64,000 nucleotides of DNA from contig NZ_JAQOSO010000109.1 in assembly GCF_030068505.1 (NCBI RefSeq), forward strand, positions 1 through 64,000, given 5' to 3'. Origin of the DNA: Roseofilum capinflatum BLCC-M114 (GTDB taxonomy: Bacteria > Cyanobacteriota > Cyanobacteriia > Cyanobacteriales > Desertifilaceae). The notes below the pieces were generated by a model. That model was given only the letters and a program-made list of their open reading frames with translations, did no database searches and was not told the DNA's origin. Both the position numbers and the translations under genes were made by a program. Positions within the stretch are counted from its first letter, which is position 1. Each line of letters opens with the position of its first letter. Below, one piece after another: positions 14,957 through 23,723 of the stretch.

Positions 14957-15256
14957 GTACGGTGGGCAAGGCGATCGGAGTAAACCTTACGTTTCTCACT
15001 TGACCTTGCTCATCCTACCCAGCCGTAGGGTGGGCAAGGTCAAGGGCGTAAATTCTCAACCCTCCCCTGAGACCTTGCCCACCTGACTTGTTCAGTGAAT
15101 TTAGCAGGTCAGTGTAGGGTGGGCAGGAATAGAAAAGAAAATGTGTATACTCATCAATATATCCTGCCCACCTTATCCTTGACTGGAGGCTGTACGGTGG
15201 GCAAGGTCTAATGACCAAATTCCAGATTTTCTGCGATCAACTTGCCCACCCTACTG
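14957..15256. repeat. Array of GGTGGGCAAG hairpin repeats
   Basis: Between divergent genes lie at least seven copies, in both orientations, of a unit like TACGGTGGGCAAGG or its complement CCTTGCCCACC, near 14959, 15024, 15073, 15115, 15162, 15194 and 15241. Neighbouring units pair into stems of roughly 10-14 bp. They fill most of the 414-base gap 14899-15312, leaving little room for the promoters of the hydrolase and the response regulator. Confidence 0.8.
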
Positions 15257-15312
15257 GATTATTACTTGAGGTCGGGGAGTGTCAACGCGTGAAGCGCTGT
15301 AACTAGATAAAG

Positions 15313-15990
15313 ATGAAAATTTTGTTGGTAGAAGACGACGATCGCATTGCCGAAGCCTTAGCGGAAGCTTTAAGGGATCGCCATTATACCGTGGATATTG
15401 CCGAAGATGGGGAACTCGGTTGGGCATTTATAGAATCAGCCGCGTATAATCTGATTTTGTTAGATGTAATGCTCCCCAAACTTGATGGCATTGAATTGTG
15501 TCAGCGACTGCGACAAAAGGGCTATACCATTCCTGTACTCATGCTCACCGCTAGAGATACTAGCACCGATAAAGTGATGGGCTTAGATGCAGGTGCAGAT
15601 GATTATGTGGTGAAACCCTTTGATTTACCAGAACTGATGGCGCGGGTGAGGGCACTTTTGCGCCGCAATCATGATATCTTACCGCCGATTCTGGAATGGG
15701 GAGAACTGCAACTTGACCCCAATACCTGTAATGTGGAATATGCAGGGCAATTGCTACAACTTACGCCGAAAGAGTATAGTTTATTAGAATTATTTCTTCG
15801 CAGCCATGGTCGGTGTTTAAGTCGGAGTATGATTTTAGATCAAGTCTGGTGTTTTGAAGAACAACCAGGGGAAGAAACAGTAAAAGTTCATTTACGCTCT
15901 TTGCGGCAAAAATTAAAAGCTGCGGGAGCGCCTGCGAATTATATTGAAACGGTTTATGGCTTGGGATACCGACTCAATCAAAATATCTAA
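15313..15990 (+). CDS. OmpR-family response regulator
   Basis: 225 residues. The N-terminal receiver has the acidic pocket EDDD (7-10), phospho-acceptor Asp51 in LILLDVMLP, the LTARD switch Thr, and the VVKPFD Lys. The C-terminal winged helix contains LQLTPKEYSLLELFLRSHG and the recognition segment VKVHLRSLRQKLKA, ending in YIETVYGLGYRL. It resembles the RppA/NrsR type of cyanobacterial regulators that respond to redox or metal signals. It is cotranscribed with the histidine kinase, whose start overlaps its 3' end by 35 bases. The DNA target is unknown. Confidence 0.93.
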   Translation: MKILLVEDDDRIAEALAEALRDRHYTVDIAEDGELGWAFIESAAYNLILLDVMLPKLDGIELCQRLRQKGYTIPVLMLTARDTSTDKVMGLDAGADDYVVKPFDLPELMARVRALLRRNHDILPPILEWGELQLDPNTCNVEYAGQLLQLTPKEYSLLELFLRSHGRCLSRSMILDQVWCFEEQPGEETVKVHLRSLRQKLKAAGAPANYIETVYGLGYRLNQNI

Positions 15991-17311
15991 GCGTCCGTTT
16001 AATCGTTTGCGCTGGCGGTTGTTGCTTTCCTATTTAGGGGTGATGATGGCGATTTTGGGTACTTCAACTTTGGCGGTTTATGAGTTTTTTGCGAATAGTT
16101 TATATGCCCAATTGGATCATCAGTTGTTGACGTTGGCAGATGCTGGGGTGCATGGTTTAGAGGCGGTGAAAGAACGATACGAGGAGGAGGAGGATGATGA
16201 TGAGGATGATGATGATTATGAGGCGATCGCCCCTCGGTTAGATAATGATGGCGATCTCGATATTCCCTGGCAAAACTTTCGCCAACCCGCTCAAGGCATT
16301 GAATGGTTTGATGAACGGGGCAATCTCTTAGCCAAACAAGGGCGCATTTTTCCCCCTGTACCCCTCGTTCTGCGGAGTTCTAATGAGGGTTCTGGACATA
16401 CCGTTAGGGGGGGAATTCGTACCCTGACTTGGGTGGCTCATGAGCAGGATGAGGACGATCTCGACATTGAAGGCTATGTGCGCGTCAGTCAATCTACAGA
16501 AGCGGTAGAGGAGGTGCTGGTAAAGTTGCGCTGGGGAATGCTCTTAGGAGGAGCGATCGCCGCCAGCTTAACGGCAGTCGGAGGCATCTGGTTAACCGAT
16601 CGCTCCCTCAAACCCATTGAAGCCAGCTTTAACCAACTCAAACAGTTTACCGCCGATGCTTCCCATGAATTGCGATCGCCCCTAACTGCCATCAAAACCT
16701 CCGTCGATGTCATGCTCTCCCATCCAGAGCGCATCCATCCCGCCGATATCAAGAAATTTGACGCAATCGCCAGCGCTCTCAAGCAAATGATCCGCCTAGT
16801 CGAAGATCTCCTCATCCTCGCTCGCACCGATCAAAGCAGTCATCCCAGTCAATGGGTAAACCTACCCCTCGAAGAACTCTTAGAAGACTTAATCGACTTA
16901 TGGCTACCCCAAGCCGAAGCCAAAGACATTATCCTCCGAGCCGATGAGATCGCCCCAGTCACCATCCAAGCAGATCCCTTTTTATTACAGCGCCTATTTG
17001 CCAATCTCCTCGAAAACGCCTTAAACTACACCCCCCCAGGCGGAAAAATCACCCTTTCCCTAGAGCAACAAGAAGACTGGATTACAGTTTCCATCCAAGA
17101 TACCGGCATCGGTATTGCCCCCGAACACCTGCCCCTCGTTTTCGATCGCCTCTGGAGAGCCGACAAAGCCCGCACCCGTCGCGCAGGCGGTTCCGGCTTA
17201 GGCTTGGCGATCGCCAAAAGCATCGCCGAACACCATCAAGGACACATTCTCGTCACCAGTCAACTCAACCTAGGCAGTTGTTTCCAAGTCCTCCTACCGA
17301 TTAATTTCTAA
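15956..17311 (+). CDS. Sensor histidine kinase with acidic sensor loop
   Basis: About 451 residues from ATG 15956. A TTG at 15944 would add four. It has an N-terminal membrane helix (LLLSYLGVMMAILGTSTLAV), an extracytoplasmic sensor domain, and a second helix (WGMLLGGAIAASLTAVGGIWL). The cytoplasmic kinase has the phospho-acceptor His237 in ASHELRSPLTA, an N box (NLLENALNYTPPGG), and G boxes (DTGIGIAPEHL, GGSGLGLAIAKSIAEHH). The sensor domain carries a run of 13 Glu/Asp in 14 residues (DNA 16181-16222), which could bind cations. It signals to the overlapping OmpR-type regulator. The next gene encodes a His-containing membrane protein, possibly part of the same response. Confidence 0.92.
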   Translation: MAWDTDSIKISKRPFNRLRWRLLLSYLGVMMAILGTSTLAVYEFFANSLYAQLDHQLLTLADAGVHGLEAVKERYEEEEDDDEDDDDYEAIAPRLDNDGDLDIPWQNFRQPAQGIEWFDERGNLLAKQGRIFPPVPLVLRSSNEGSGHTVRGGIRTLTWVAHEQDEDDLDIEGYVRVSQSTEAVEEVLVKLRWGMLLGGAIAASLTAVGGIWLTDRSLKPIEASFNQLKQFTADASHELRSPLTAIKTSVDVMLSHPERIHPADIKKFDAIASALKQMIRLVEDLLILARTDQSSHPSQWVNLPLEELLEDLIDLWLPQAEAKDIILRADEIAPVTIQADPFLLQRLFANLLENALNYTPPGGKITLSLEQQEDWITVSIQDTGIGIAPEHLPLVFDRLWRADKARTRRAGGSGLGLAIAKSIAEHHQGHILVTSQLNLGSCFQVLLPINF

Positions 17312-17380
17312 CCCTTTCCGAGTTTTTTACTTTTCATCCCTAAAGTGAATCCTAGGTCAAATATTAGAGGACGAAACCCC

Positions 17381-17950
17381 ATGAATCAGCGCACCTTTCG
17401 CAAAATTCATCGTCAAGTTGCCCCCATCTTATTCTTGCCCCTCATGATTTCCGCCTTAAGCGGCATCGGCTACCGCCTAGGAAAAAGTTGGTTTGGCATG
17501 TCTGGAGAAGCTGCCGATATTTTCATGATCTTCCATCAAGGGGAATATCTCGGCGACGCACTCAAACCCATCTATGTCTTGCTTCTAGGCATCGGTTTAA
17601 TCGGCATGATTGTCACCGGCGTAACCATGAGTCGATTTTGGCAACCTTCCAACCCCAAAGCCTCCAGTTCCCTACCCGCCTTTCGGCAAATTCACCGCAA
17701 ATTTGCCCCCATCATCTTTCTGCCCTTAGCCCTCAGTGCATTTACAGGTATCTTCTATCGCATTGGCAAAAGTTGGTTCGGTATGTCTTCCGAGCAAGCC
17801 GAAATTTTTATGGACATTCACCAAGGTGAATATTTTGGCGACTTCGGTAAACCCATTTATGTGCTTTTAGTCGGGTTAGGATTAATTGCCATGTTAGCCA
17901 CAGGCATTAAGATGACCGGCATTTTTCGCCAACGTCGCCCCCAAGAGTAA
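17381..17950 (+). CDS. PepSY-TM-like membrane protein with internal duplication
   Basis: 189 residues from ATG 17381, which has an AGAGGA ribosome site; an upstream GTG gives a poor N-terminus. It is made of two similar halves offset by 95 residues: FRKIHR/FRQIHR, GKSWFGMS in both, then FHQGEYLGD/IHQGEYFGD and KPIYVLL in both. Each half has two hydrophobic segments. His10, His52, His105 and His147 are conserved between halves and could bind heme or metal. It follows the two-component genes by 69 bases on the same strand and may be controlled by or work with them. It is related in style to PepSY-associated membrane helices. Confidence 0.75.
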   Translation: MNQRTFRKIHRQVAPILFLPLMISALSGIGYRLGKSWFGMSGEAADIFMIFHQGEYLGDALKPIYVLLLGIGLIGMIVTGVTMSRFWQPSNPKASSSLPAFRQIHRKFAPIIFLPLALSAFTGIFYRIGKSWFGMSSEQAEIFMDIHQGEYFGDFGKPIYVLLVGLGLIAMLATGIKMTGIFRQRRPQE

Positions 17951-18099
17951 CTCGAATTTCTCCCTTTTTATCTCCTGGCTAAAATTGACCCATTTTGCCT
18001 CTATGTCTGTTGACAATCCACTTAAGCTAAGATGAGAGCATCCACCTGTACATCAGGCTTGTCAATAGAAAGATGGTTTATTCATAGAGGTTAACTGCC

Positions 18100-19353
18100 A
18101 TGGCGCAGGATAGAAGAGCCAAATCCAAATCGTCAATTCGTCCCCCATCTCAGAGCATCTTAAGGCAACGGCTAAATGATAGCCAATGGACAAGATTTAT
18201 CAGCGAACTTTTAGGAAATAGTGGACATTTTCTCATCGTTAAGATTTTAACGGATATCATCTTAGATGGCTGGTTTGACTTTATTCATGACCCGACTGAA
18301 TATATCTTAATTGCTGCCATGATGGTGCAAACTTGGTATTTGTCTCGACCCAATGCCCATCGGTTGTGGGGCAATATTCTAGGCGTTTCTATTTACACTA
18401 TTATTGATGTGCCCGCAGACGGTTTAGGCTTTTTCCAAGATTATATTCATATCATTTTCTGGTCGTTTTCTTTAATCATTGCTATCTTACAGCACCTGCG
18501 CTTTGAAGGGAATAAAAACCGAGAAAACTGGATTATTCCCTTAGAAAGCTTAGTCCGCAGTGGCATGGTGGTGGCTTTCTATGTGGCGGTGGAAGTTAAA
18601 TCCTATGAACTTCCTCTGTATTGGGACTTAACCTCTAATTTTTGGCAAGAAAGCTCCCATCTTTTCTTGGTCGTCAGTATGCTATTGGTGGGAATTCTCT
18701 TAGGCTTGCAATCTTTACAAATTACCAAACAACGAGAAGAACTGCAAGAGACCGCCAAACTTTTAGGGAATATGGCAGAATGGGGCATGGGCGCTCATGT
18801 GGTGGAAACGGCTCTGAGTAATCCAGAGGCTTTAGCGTTTCAAAAGTGCGATCGCACGATTATCTTTATGGATATTCGCGGCTTCACCCATTGGTGCGAA
18901 ACCACCTCACCGGATTTAGTCGCCGCCGTTCTCAATCAATATTATACCCAAGTTGAACCGGCTGCCTCTCGCTATCAACCCCTGAGAATCACCTTTACAG
19001 CCGATGAAGTGATGGCCATTTATGCCACTCCAGGACAAGGCGTTGCTGCTGCCAAAGCCATGCAAAAAGCAGCTTTAACCGTCCTCACTCCCTATAAGAT
19101 TGGTGCGGGATGTGCTGTCCATTGTGGTCAAGTGACCGAAGGCTTATTTGGGAGTCAAGATGTACGCACTTATACTGTGATTGGAGATGTCGTTAACACG
19201 GCCAAACGACTAGAAAGCGCCACGCCAGCCGGAGAAATCACCCTTTCTGATGCCGTCTATCATGCCATGAGCCAAGACTTAAAAGTTCAACCCTGTGAAC
19301 CCATTAGCGCTAAAGGGAAATCGGAGAAATTAATCGCTTGGCGATTAGGGTAA
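18100..19353 (+). CDS. Membrane-anchored adenylate/guanylate cyclase
   Basis: 417 residues. The N-terminal half has several hydrophobic segments (IIDVPADGLGFFQDYIHIIF, SFSLIIAILQ, LFLVVSMLLVGILLGL), then a short coiled linker. The C-terminal class III cyclase domain shows the first metal Asp in TIIFMDIRGFTHW, a second in FTADEVMAIY, and VIGDVVNTAKRLESA with the transition-state Asn and Arg. All key catalytic positions appear present, so it should be active. The residues that choose ATP or GTP were not assigned with certainty. It is membrane bound with the catalytic domain in the cytoplasm, and makes cAMP or cGMP. Confidence 0.88.
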   Translation: MAQDRRAKSKSSIRPPSQSILRQRLNDSQWTRFISELLGNSGHFLIVKILTDIILDGWFDFIHDPTEYILIAAMMVQTWYLSRPNAHRLWGNILGVSIYTIIDVPADGLGFFQDYIHIIFWSFSLIIAILQHLRFEGNKNRENWIIPLESLVRSGMVVAFYVAVEVKSYELPLYWDLTSNFWQESSHLFLVVSMLLVGILLGLQSLQITKQREELQETAKLLGNMAEWGMGAHVVETALSNPEALAFQKCDRTIIFMDIRGFTHWCETTSPDLVAAVLNQYYTQVEPAASRYQPLRITFTADEVMAIYATPGQGVAAAKAMQKAALTVLTPYKIGAGCAVHCGQVTEGLFGSQDVRTYTVIGDVVNTAKRLESATPAGEITLSDAVYHAMSQDLKVQPCEPISAKGKSEKLIAWRLG

Positions 19354-19381
19354 TACAGTGCAAAGCGCTGTAAATGCCTCA

Positions 19382-19392
19382 TATCAAGTCCG
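19382..19392. repeat. Solo MITE end motif
   Basis: TATCAAGTCCG matches the 11-base inverted end of the element at 34710-34858. It lies in the 50-base gap between convergent genes, with no inner hairpins. It could be a remnant left after deletion, or a short repeat in its own right. Confidence 0.5.
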
Positions 19393-19403
19393 TTTTTAAA
19401 TTT

Positions 19404-20261
19404 TTAATTGATAATCCCTTCAAAGAGGGCGGAATAGTCATCATCGAAATGGCCGCGATCGCCGGATTTTTCTAAGACTTTGCCGATTCCCTCTAGCAAA
19501 CTCGCGTCTAACCCTAGCTCTCTGGCGGTTTGCAGAAATAACCGGGTATCTTTGAGCAGATGTTTCACCGGGAAATTGGGGTTACTGTACTGGCGATCGA
19601 GCATTCGTTGCAGTTTCTTGTCAAATGTGGGAGCATAGAGGGCACTTTGGCGCACCAGTTGCATGAAGGCTTCTGTGTCGATTCCTTCCTGTCGAATTAA
19701 ATGTAAACTCAGGGCAAAGGCGGTGGTGAGGGAGGCAATTAACTGGTTCATGGCTAATTTGACTGTGGCTGCACTGCCTACAGGGCCAAGGTGGAGCGGC
19801 TCCGGGCCGAAGGTTTGCAAGAGGGGTAGCCAGGTTTGAAAGTCCGCTTCAGATGCGCCTACCATCACCAACAGCGTCCCTTTCTTCACTTCCGGAATAC
19901 TGCCTAATACGGGCGCTTCTAAGTAATTTCCTCCGGCTTGGCGAATTTGTTGATCTAGGGTTTTGGTTTCTGTGGGGGCAATGGTTCCCATCTGGATAAG
20001 GGTGTGGCCTTCTAATCCTGATTGGGTGGTAGGATTGAGGATAACCTCGGCGATCACCTCAGCATTGGTGAGCATCAGGAGCGTACAGTCCGATGATTGT
20101 AGGACTTCCAGGGGAGAAGAGGCGATTTTCACCCCTTGTTCTGCTAAGGGTTTGACCTTCTCTGGTGTACGATTATAGGCAGTGACCTGATATCCGGATG
20201 TTTGTAATTTCAGGGCCATGGGACTACCCATTAGTCCTGTGCCTATGATACCGACTCTCAC
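19404..20261 (-). CDS. NAD(P)-dependent beta-hydroxyacid dehydrogenase
   Basis: 285 residues from GTG 20261, preceded by a strong AGGAGG site. The N-terminal Rossmann motif GIIGTGLMGSPMALKL and NRTPEKV favour NADP through the Arg after the second strand. The substrate-binding loop is EAPVLGSIPEVKKG. The catalytic Lys sits in AATVKLAMNQLIAS. The C-terminal all-helical domain has the family pattern KDTRLFLQTARELGL. It belongs to the 3-hydroxyisobutyrate / glyoxylate (GLYR) reductase group, most likely an aldehyde or glyoxylate reductase in the cytoplasm. The exact substrate is unresolved. Confidence 0.9.
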   Translation of the reverse strand: MRVGIIGTGLMGSPMALKLQTSGYQVTAYNRTPEKVKPLAEQGVKIASSPLEVLQSSDCTLLMLTNAEVIAEVILNPTTQSGLEGHTLIQMGTIAPTETKTLDQQIRQAGGNYLEAPVLGSIPEVKKGTLLVMVGASEADFQTWLPLLQTFGPEPLHLGPVGSAATVKLAMNQLIASLTTAFALSLHLIRQEGIDTEAFMQLVRQSALYAPTFDKKLQRMLDRQYSNPNFPVKHLLKDTRLFLQTARELGLDASLLEGIGKVLEKSGDRGHFDDDYSALFEGIIN

Positions 20262-20307
20262 AAGTGTCCTCCTCAGTTCCTTTTGATTCTTGACTGTTCT
20301 CTGACCT

Positions 20308-21627
20308 ATGGCTCATTATAGCGATCGCGAAGCCCATATTCCCTTTGACCGCCATCATCTGATTGAATTATGTCTCAGAGATGGGAAGCTTCCCAAACGC
20401 GATCGGGAAAAATTCCGCCAATTTTGTCAGCTTCTATCCGCCTATTATCATTTTCACTTCCACTCAATTGTAGAAGATCTAAAAGACTACTACACACCCT
20501 TTAATCCCTATGAGAAACTTTCCGAGTTTCAGAGCTTTACAGCCACCGAGCAGCAACAGATGGAAGCTGACTTCTTTAATCGTTTTGAGCAAGTTTTAGA
20601 ACGGGCTAATTATTTCCCCCTCTCCCAAGAAACTCTAGAGAAAGCCTTTGCCCAACGCTCCCTGATTGAACTGAAAACCGATATTGATTTTAAAGACTTC
20701 GATCGAATGCTCTTCTATTGTCAGGGAGACATTTATGAGCTAATAACCCGTAAGAAATGGTGGTTTCGCACCGTTACCGAAACCCTGGATATCTTCGAGC
20801 GGGTTGTAGTGGCCATAAAATTCAAAGACGAGTCCTATTTTACCGAAGCTGAAAACCTCAAGTTTACTCCAGGAAAAATTTATCTCTTTTATTATCAAAA
20901 TGTCCCTAAATTTGACTTAGAATTCCTATTTCCCAACGTCAAAGTGAGCATGACCTGGAAAGACCGACTGATCCTAATCGGATCGGCTATTGGTGCAGCT
21001 ATCCCCCTGATGATCAAGATTTTACCCCAAGTGGTGATTATTGTCGGTGTTATCCTATTTTTTACGGGGACTCTGCCGGGAATGGAAAATATGAAAGCGG
21101 ATGAAGAAGACGTGCGAAATTTAACTCCAGCCTTGTTAGCCACTCTGTCCCTGTTGCTGGCCTTTGGAGGATTTGCATTTAAACAATATAACAGCTACAA
21201 AAACAAAAAAATTAAGTTCCAGAAAAAAGTGACTGAAACCCTGTTTTTCAAGAACTTAGCCAACAATACCAGCGTTTTTCATGCCCTCATTGATACCGCA
21301 GAGGAAGAAGAATGTAAAGAGATTATTCTAGTCTACTATCATTTACTCACCAGTGGCAAACCCATGACTCCAGAAGACTTAGACGATCGCATTGAGTCCT
21401 GGATGGAAACAACTTGGAATTGTCAGATTGACTTTGATATTAATGGCCCCTTGAAAAATTTATACAATATTCGGGGAAGATTAAATAATATGCAGGGTAA
21501 ACCCCAATCAGATATTCCGTTATTGAGCTATGATGAGTGGGGTAAATGTCAAGTTAAATCCTTAGATGATTCCTTGGAAATTTTAGATTATTTATGGGAT
21601 AATGCTTTTCGATATAGCCATGGTTAG
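20308..21627 (+). CDS. TMEM143-family (DUF3754) membrane protein
   Basis: 439 residues. The N-terminal half is soluble and aromatic-rich (REAHIPFDRHHLIELCL, FCQLLSAYYHFHFHSIVEDLKDYY). Two hydrophobic hairpins lie in the middle (LILIGSAIGAAIPLMIKILPQVVIIVGVILFF and LTPALLATLSLLLAFGGFAF). The C-terminal domain begins near YNSYKNKKIKFQKKVTETLFFKNLANN. I recognise the arrangement as TMEM143/DUF3754, shared by cyanobacteria and plant plastids or mitochondria, with no established function. It is followed by an ABC ATPase gene after 44 bases on the same strand, so they may be cotranscribed. Confidence 0.8.
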   Translation: MAHYSDREAHIPFDRHHLIELCLRDGKLPKRDREKFRQFCQLLSAYYHFHFHSIVEDLKDYYTPFNPYEKLSEFQSFTATEQQQMEADFFNRFEQVLERANYFPLSQETLEKAFAQRSLIELKTDIDFKDFDRMLFYCQGDIYELITRKKWWFRTVTETLDIFERVVVAIKFKDESYFTEAENLKFTPGKIYLFYYQNVPKFDLEFLFPNVKVSMTWKDRLILIGSAIGAAIPLMIKILPQVVIIVGVILFFTGTLPGMENMKADEEDVRNLTPALLATLSLLLAFGGFAFKQYNSYKNKKIKFQKKVTETLFFKNLANNTSVFHALIDTAEEEECKEIILVYYHLLTSGKPMTPEDLDDRIESWMETTWNCQIDFDINGPLKNLYNIRGRLNNMQGKPQSDIPLLSYDEWGKCQVKSLDDSLEILDYLWDNAFRYSHG

Positions 21628-21671
21628 ATCGATGCTAGACACTGGGGGAACAATTACCCATTACCCAAGAC

Positions 21672-22331
21672 ATGAATACTCATACTTGTTTATCTGTGCA
21701 TCAAATTGGGCGCAAAATTCAAGAAAAATGGCTATGGAGAAATTTAACCTTTAGTTTAAAACCGGGATCTCGCTTGGGGTTAGGGGGAGCATCGGGAACA
21801 GGAAAAACTCTCTTATTACGCGCTCTAGCAGGACTCGATCCTTTGGATGAAGGCCAGATTTTATGGTCTAAACAGCCGGGAGAAGACTGCAATATCACCC
21901 CGAAACTCTTACCTTATTATCGTTCCCAAGCCATTTATATCCATCAACAACCTAGCCTATTTGAAGGAACGGTAGAGGAGAATTTACAGGTTGTTTATAC
22001 TCTGAAAATTCATGAACATAAAACCTATAATTTGGAATATATTAAAATGTTACTGAGCCAACTGAATCGCCCTTCAGACTTTTTGCAACGACCAGCCACA
22101 ACTTTATCGGGAGGAGAGCGGCAAATTCTGAGTTTTATTCGCGCTCTACAACTGCATCCAATGATTTTGTTTTTAGATGAACCGACGGCATCTCTTGACC
22201 CGCAAACGACGGAACAAGTGGAAAATTTAATCGATCGTTGGATTCAGGAAAATCCTCACAGGTGCTGTATTTGGACAAGTCACGATAGTCAGCAAATGGA
22301 GCGGGTAACGAGCGATCGCCTAGAATTGTAG
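21672..22331 (+). CDS. ABC transporter ATP-binding protein
   Basis: 219 residues, a single nucleotide-binding domain. Walker A GGASGTGKT (around residue 40), Q-loop in IYIHQQPSLFEG, signature LSGGERQ, Walker B MILFLDEPTASLD and switch His in WTSHDSQQ are all intact, so it should hydrolyse ATP. The size and LFEGTVEENL segment resemble the YbbL/FetA group, which needs a separate YbbM/FetB permease. No such permease is encoded here. Membrane proteins flank it on both sides: the TMEM143-like protein upstream and the 427-residue protein 48 bases downstream. Either may be a partner, or the permease lies elsewhere. Confidence 0.88.
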   Translation: MNTHTCLSVHQIGRKIQEKWLWRNLTFSLKPGSRLGLGGASGTGKTLLLRALAGLDPLDEGQILWSKQPGEDCNITPKLLPYYRSQAIYIHQQPSLFEGTVEENLQVVYTLKIHEHKTYNLEYIKMLLSQLNRPSDFLQRPATTLSGGERQILSFIRALQLHPMILFLDEPTASLDPQTTEQVENLIDRWIQENPHRCCIWTSHDSQQMERVTSDRLEL

Positions 22332-22379
22332 AAGGACGGATAAACCAACGAGCAAGAGAGACACGAAGAGGTAGTAGAC

Positions 22380-23663
22380 ATGGCTGTTCCTAATCTGAAA
22401 CTGATGGAAGCTGTGGAAAATTTGGGGTATCGGGTAACTGTGGGGGATGTGGCGGCTCGCACAGGGTTGAATGTGGAGGAAACCCAACAGGGACTGTTAG
22501 CTCTGGCTGCGGATGCGGGTGGACATCTCCAGGTGGCTGAGTCGGGGGATATTGCCTATCTGTTTCCCCAGAATTTTCGCACGATTTTACAAGGGAAGTT
22601 TTGGCGCTTGCGTTGGCAAAAGACGAGTCAACAGATTTGGCGGGTGTTATTTTATCTGATTCGGATTTCTTTTGGCATTCTGCTGATTTTGTCTTTGGTC
22701 TTGATTTTAGTGACGATCGCCGTCATTGTCATCAGTCTGCAATCGTCCCAAGACGGAGATTCCGATCGCGGAGGAGGCGATCGGGGGCGATCGTCGGTGC
22801 GTTTCTTTTGGTTTCCCCTCAATTTAGGGGATTGGTGGATGTTTTATCCTGACTATTCCAGTCCAAACCGTCACCAGCGCTCCTCGTCAGACCTGAACTT
22901 TTTAGAGGCGATTTTTTCCTTTTTATTTGGGGATGGTAACCCCAATGCCTATTTAGAAGAGCGGCGTTGGCAGGCGATCGCCTCAATCATTCGTTCTCAA
23001 CAGGGCGCTGTAGTGGCAGAACAAATCGCCCCCTATTTGGATGATTTAGGCAAGGGGTACGATCGCGAATATGAGAATTATCTCTTACCCGTTTTGGTGC
23101 GCTTTAATGGTCGTCCGGAAGTGACTCCAGAAGGAGGAATCGTCTACCAATTTCCCGATTTACAAATTACGGCGACTGCGGAAGAAGAGGAAAAACACGC
23201 TTCCTACCTCAAGGAAAAGAAATGGCGATTTAGTACCGCGAGTTCCACCCAAATTATATTGGCGATCGGTTTAGGAGCGGCGAATCTGATTGGGGCATTA
23301 GTTTTGGGGAGTTTATTAGCAGATGGCACAGTGGCGGCTGAATTGGGGGGATTAGTGGCGTTTGTAGAGTCCATTTATGGGATTTTGTTAGCCTACGGTA
23401 TTGGCTTTTTAGCCATTCCCCTGGGTCGCTATTTGTGGTTAGGACAAGCCAATCAGAAAATTGAACACCGCAATCAAATGCGCCGCGATCGCCGTTCTCT
23501 GCTCCACAATCCTACCCCAGAAATTCAGCAGAAACTCGACTATGCCAAAGGTCTAGGCAAAAAACAGGCGATCGCTCCTGACGATCTAGCCTATACCACC
23601 GAAACCGATATCCTAGAGCAAGACATTAACCAACTTACAGATAGAGAAGACCCCCAGACCTAG
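22380..23663 (+). CDS. Conserved cyanobacterial/plastid membrane protein
   Basis: 427 residues. The N-terminal 75 residues look like a winged helix (LMEAVENLGYRVTVGDVAARTGLNVEETQQGLLALAADA). A long membrane segment follows (VLFYLIRISFGILLILSLVLILVTIAVIVI), then a Ser/Arg/Gly linker, a helical region, a second winged-helix-like unit, and two further hydrophobic segments (LAIGLGAANLIGALVLGSLL, IYGILLAYGIGFLAIPLGRYLW). I recognise the general form as a protein shared with plant plastids but cannot assign a function. It ends a run of three same-strand genes. There are no Cys clusters. Confidence 0.65.
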   Translation: MAVPNLKLMEAVENLGYRVTVGDVAARTGLNVEETQQGLLALAADAGGHLQVAESGDIAYLFPQNFRTILQGKFWRLRWQKTSQQIWRVLFYLIRISFGILLILSLVLILVTIAVIVISLQSSQDGDSDRGGGDRGRSSVRFFWFPLNLGDWWMFYPDYSSPNRHQRSSSDLNFLEAIFSFLFGDGNPNAYLEERRWQAIASIIRSQQGAVVAEQIAPYLDDLGKGYDREYENYLLPVLVRFNGRPEVTPEGGIVYQFPDLQITATAEEEEKHASYLKEKKWRFSTASSTQIILAIGLGAANLIGALVLGSLLADGTVAAELGGLVAFVESIYGILLAYGIGFLAIPLGRYLWLGQANQKIEHRNQMRRDRRSLLHNPTPEIQQKLDYAKGLGKKQAIAPDDLAYTTETDILEQDINQLTDREDPQT

Positions 23664-23685
23664 CAGGGAGTTTTTATTAATTACC

Positions 23686-23696
23686 CGGACTTGATA
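23686..23696. repeat. Solo MITE end motif, inverted
   Basis: CGGACTTGATA is the exact complement of the motif at 19382-19392 and matches the right end of the element at 34710-34858. It lies in a convergent gap of 60 bases, with no hairpins. Confidence 0.5.
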
Positions 23697-23723
23697 TCAT
23701 TAGTTTGCTGGATCGATCAGGTA

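Noticed and set aside
15015-15218. 67-aa frame in the hairpin array
   Set aside because: It is composed of translated repeats and has no independent support.
14957-15256. CRISPR array
   Set aside because: Repeat units alternate in orientation and have no constant spacer length; there are no cas genes.
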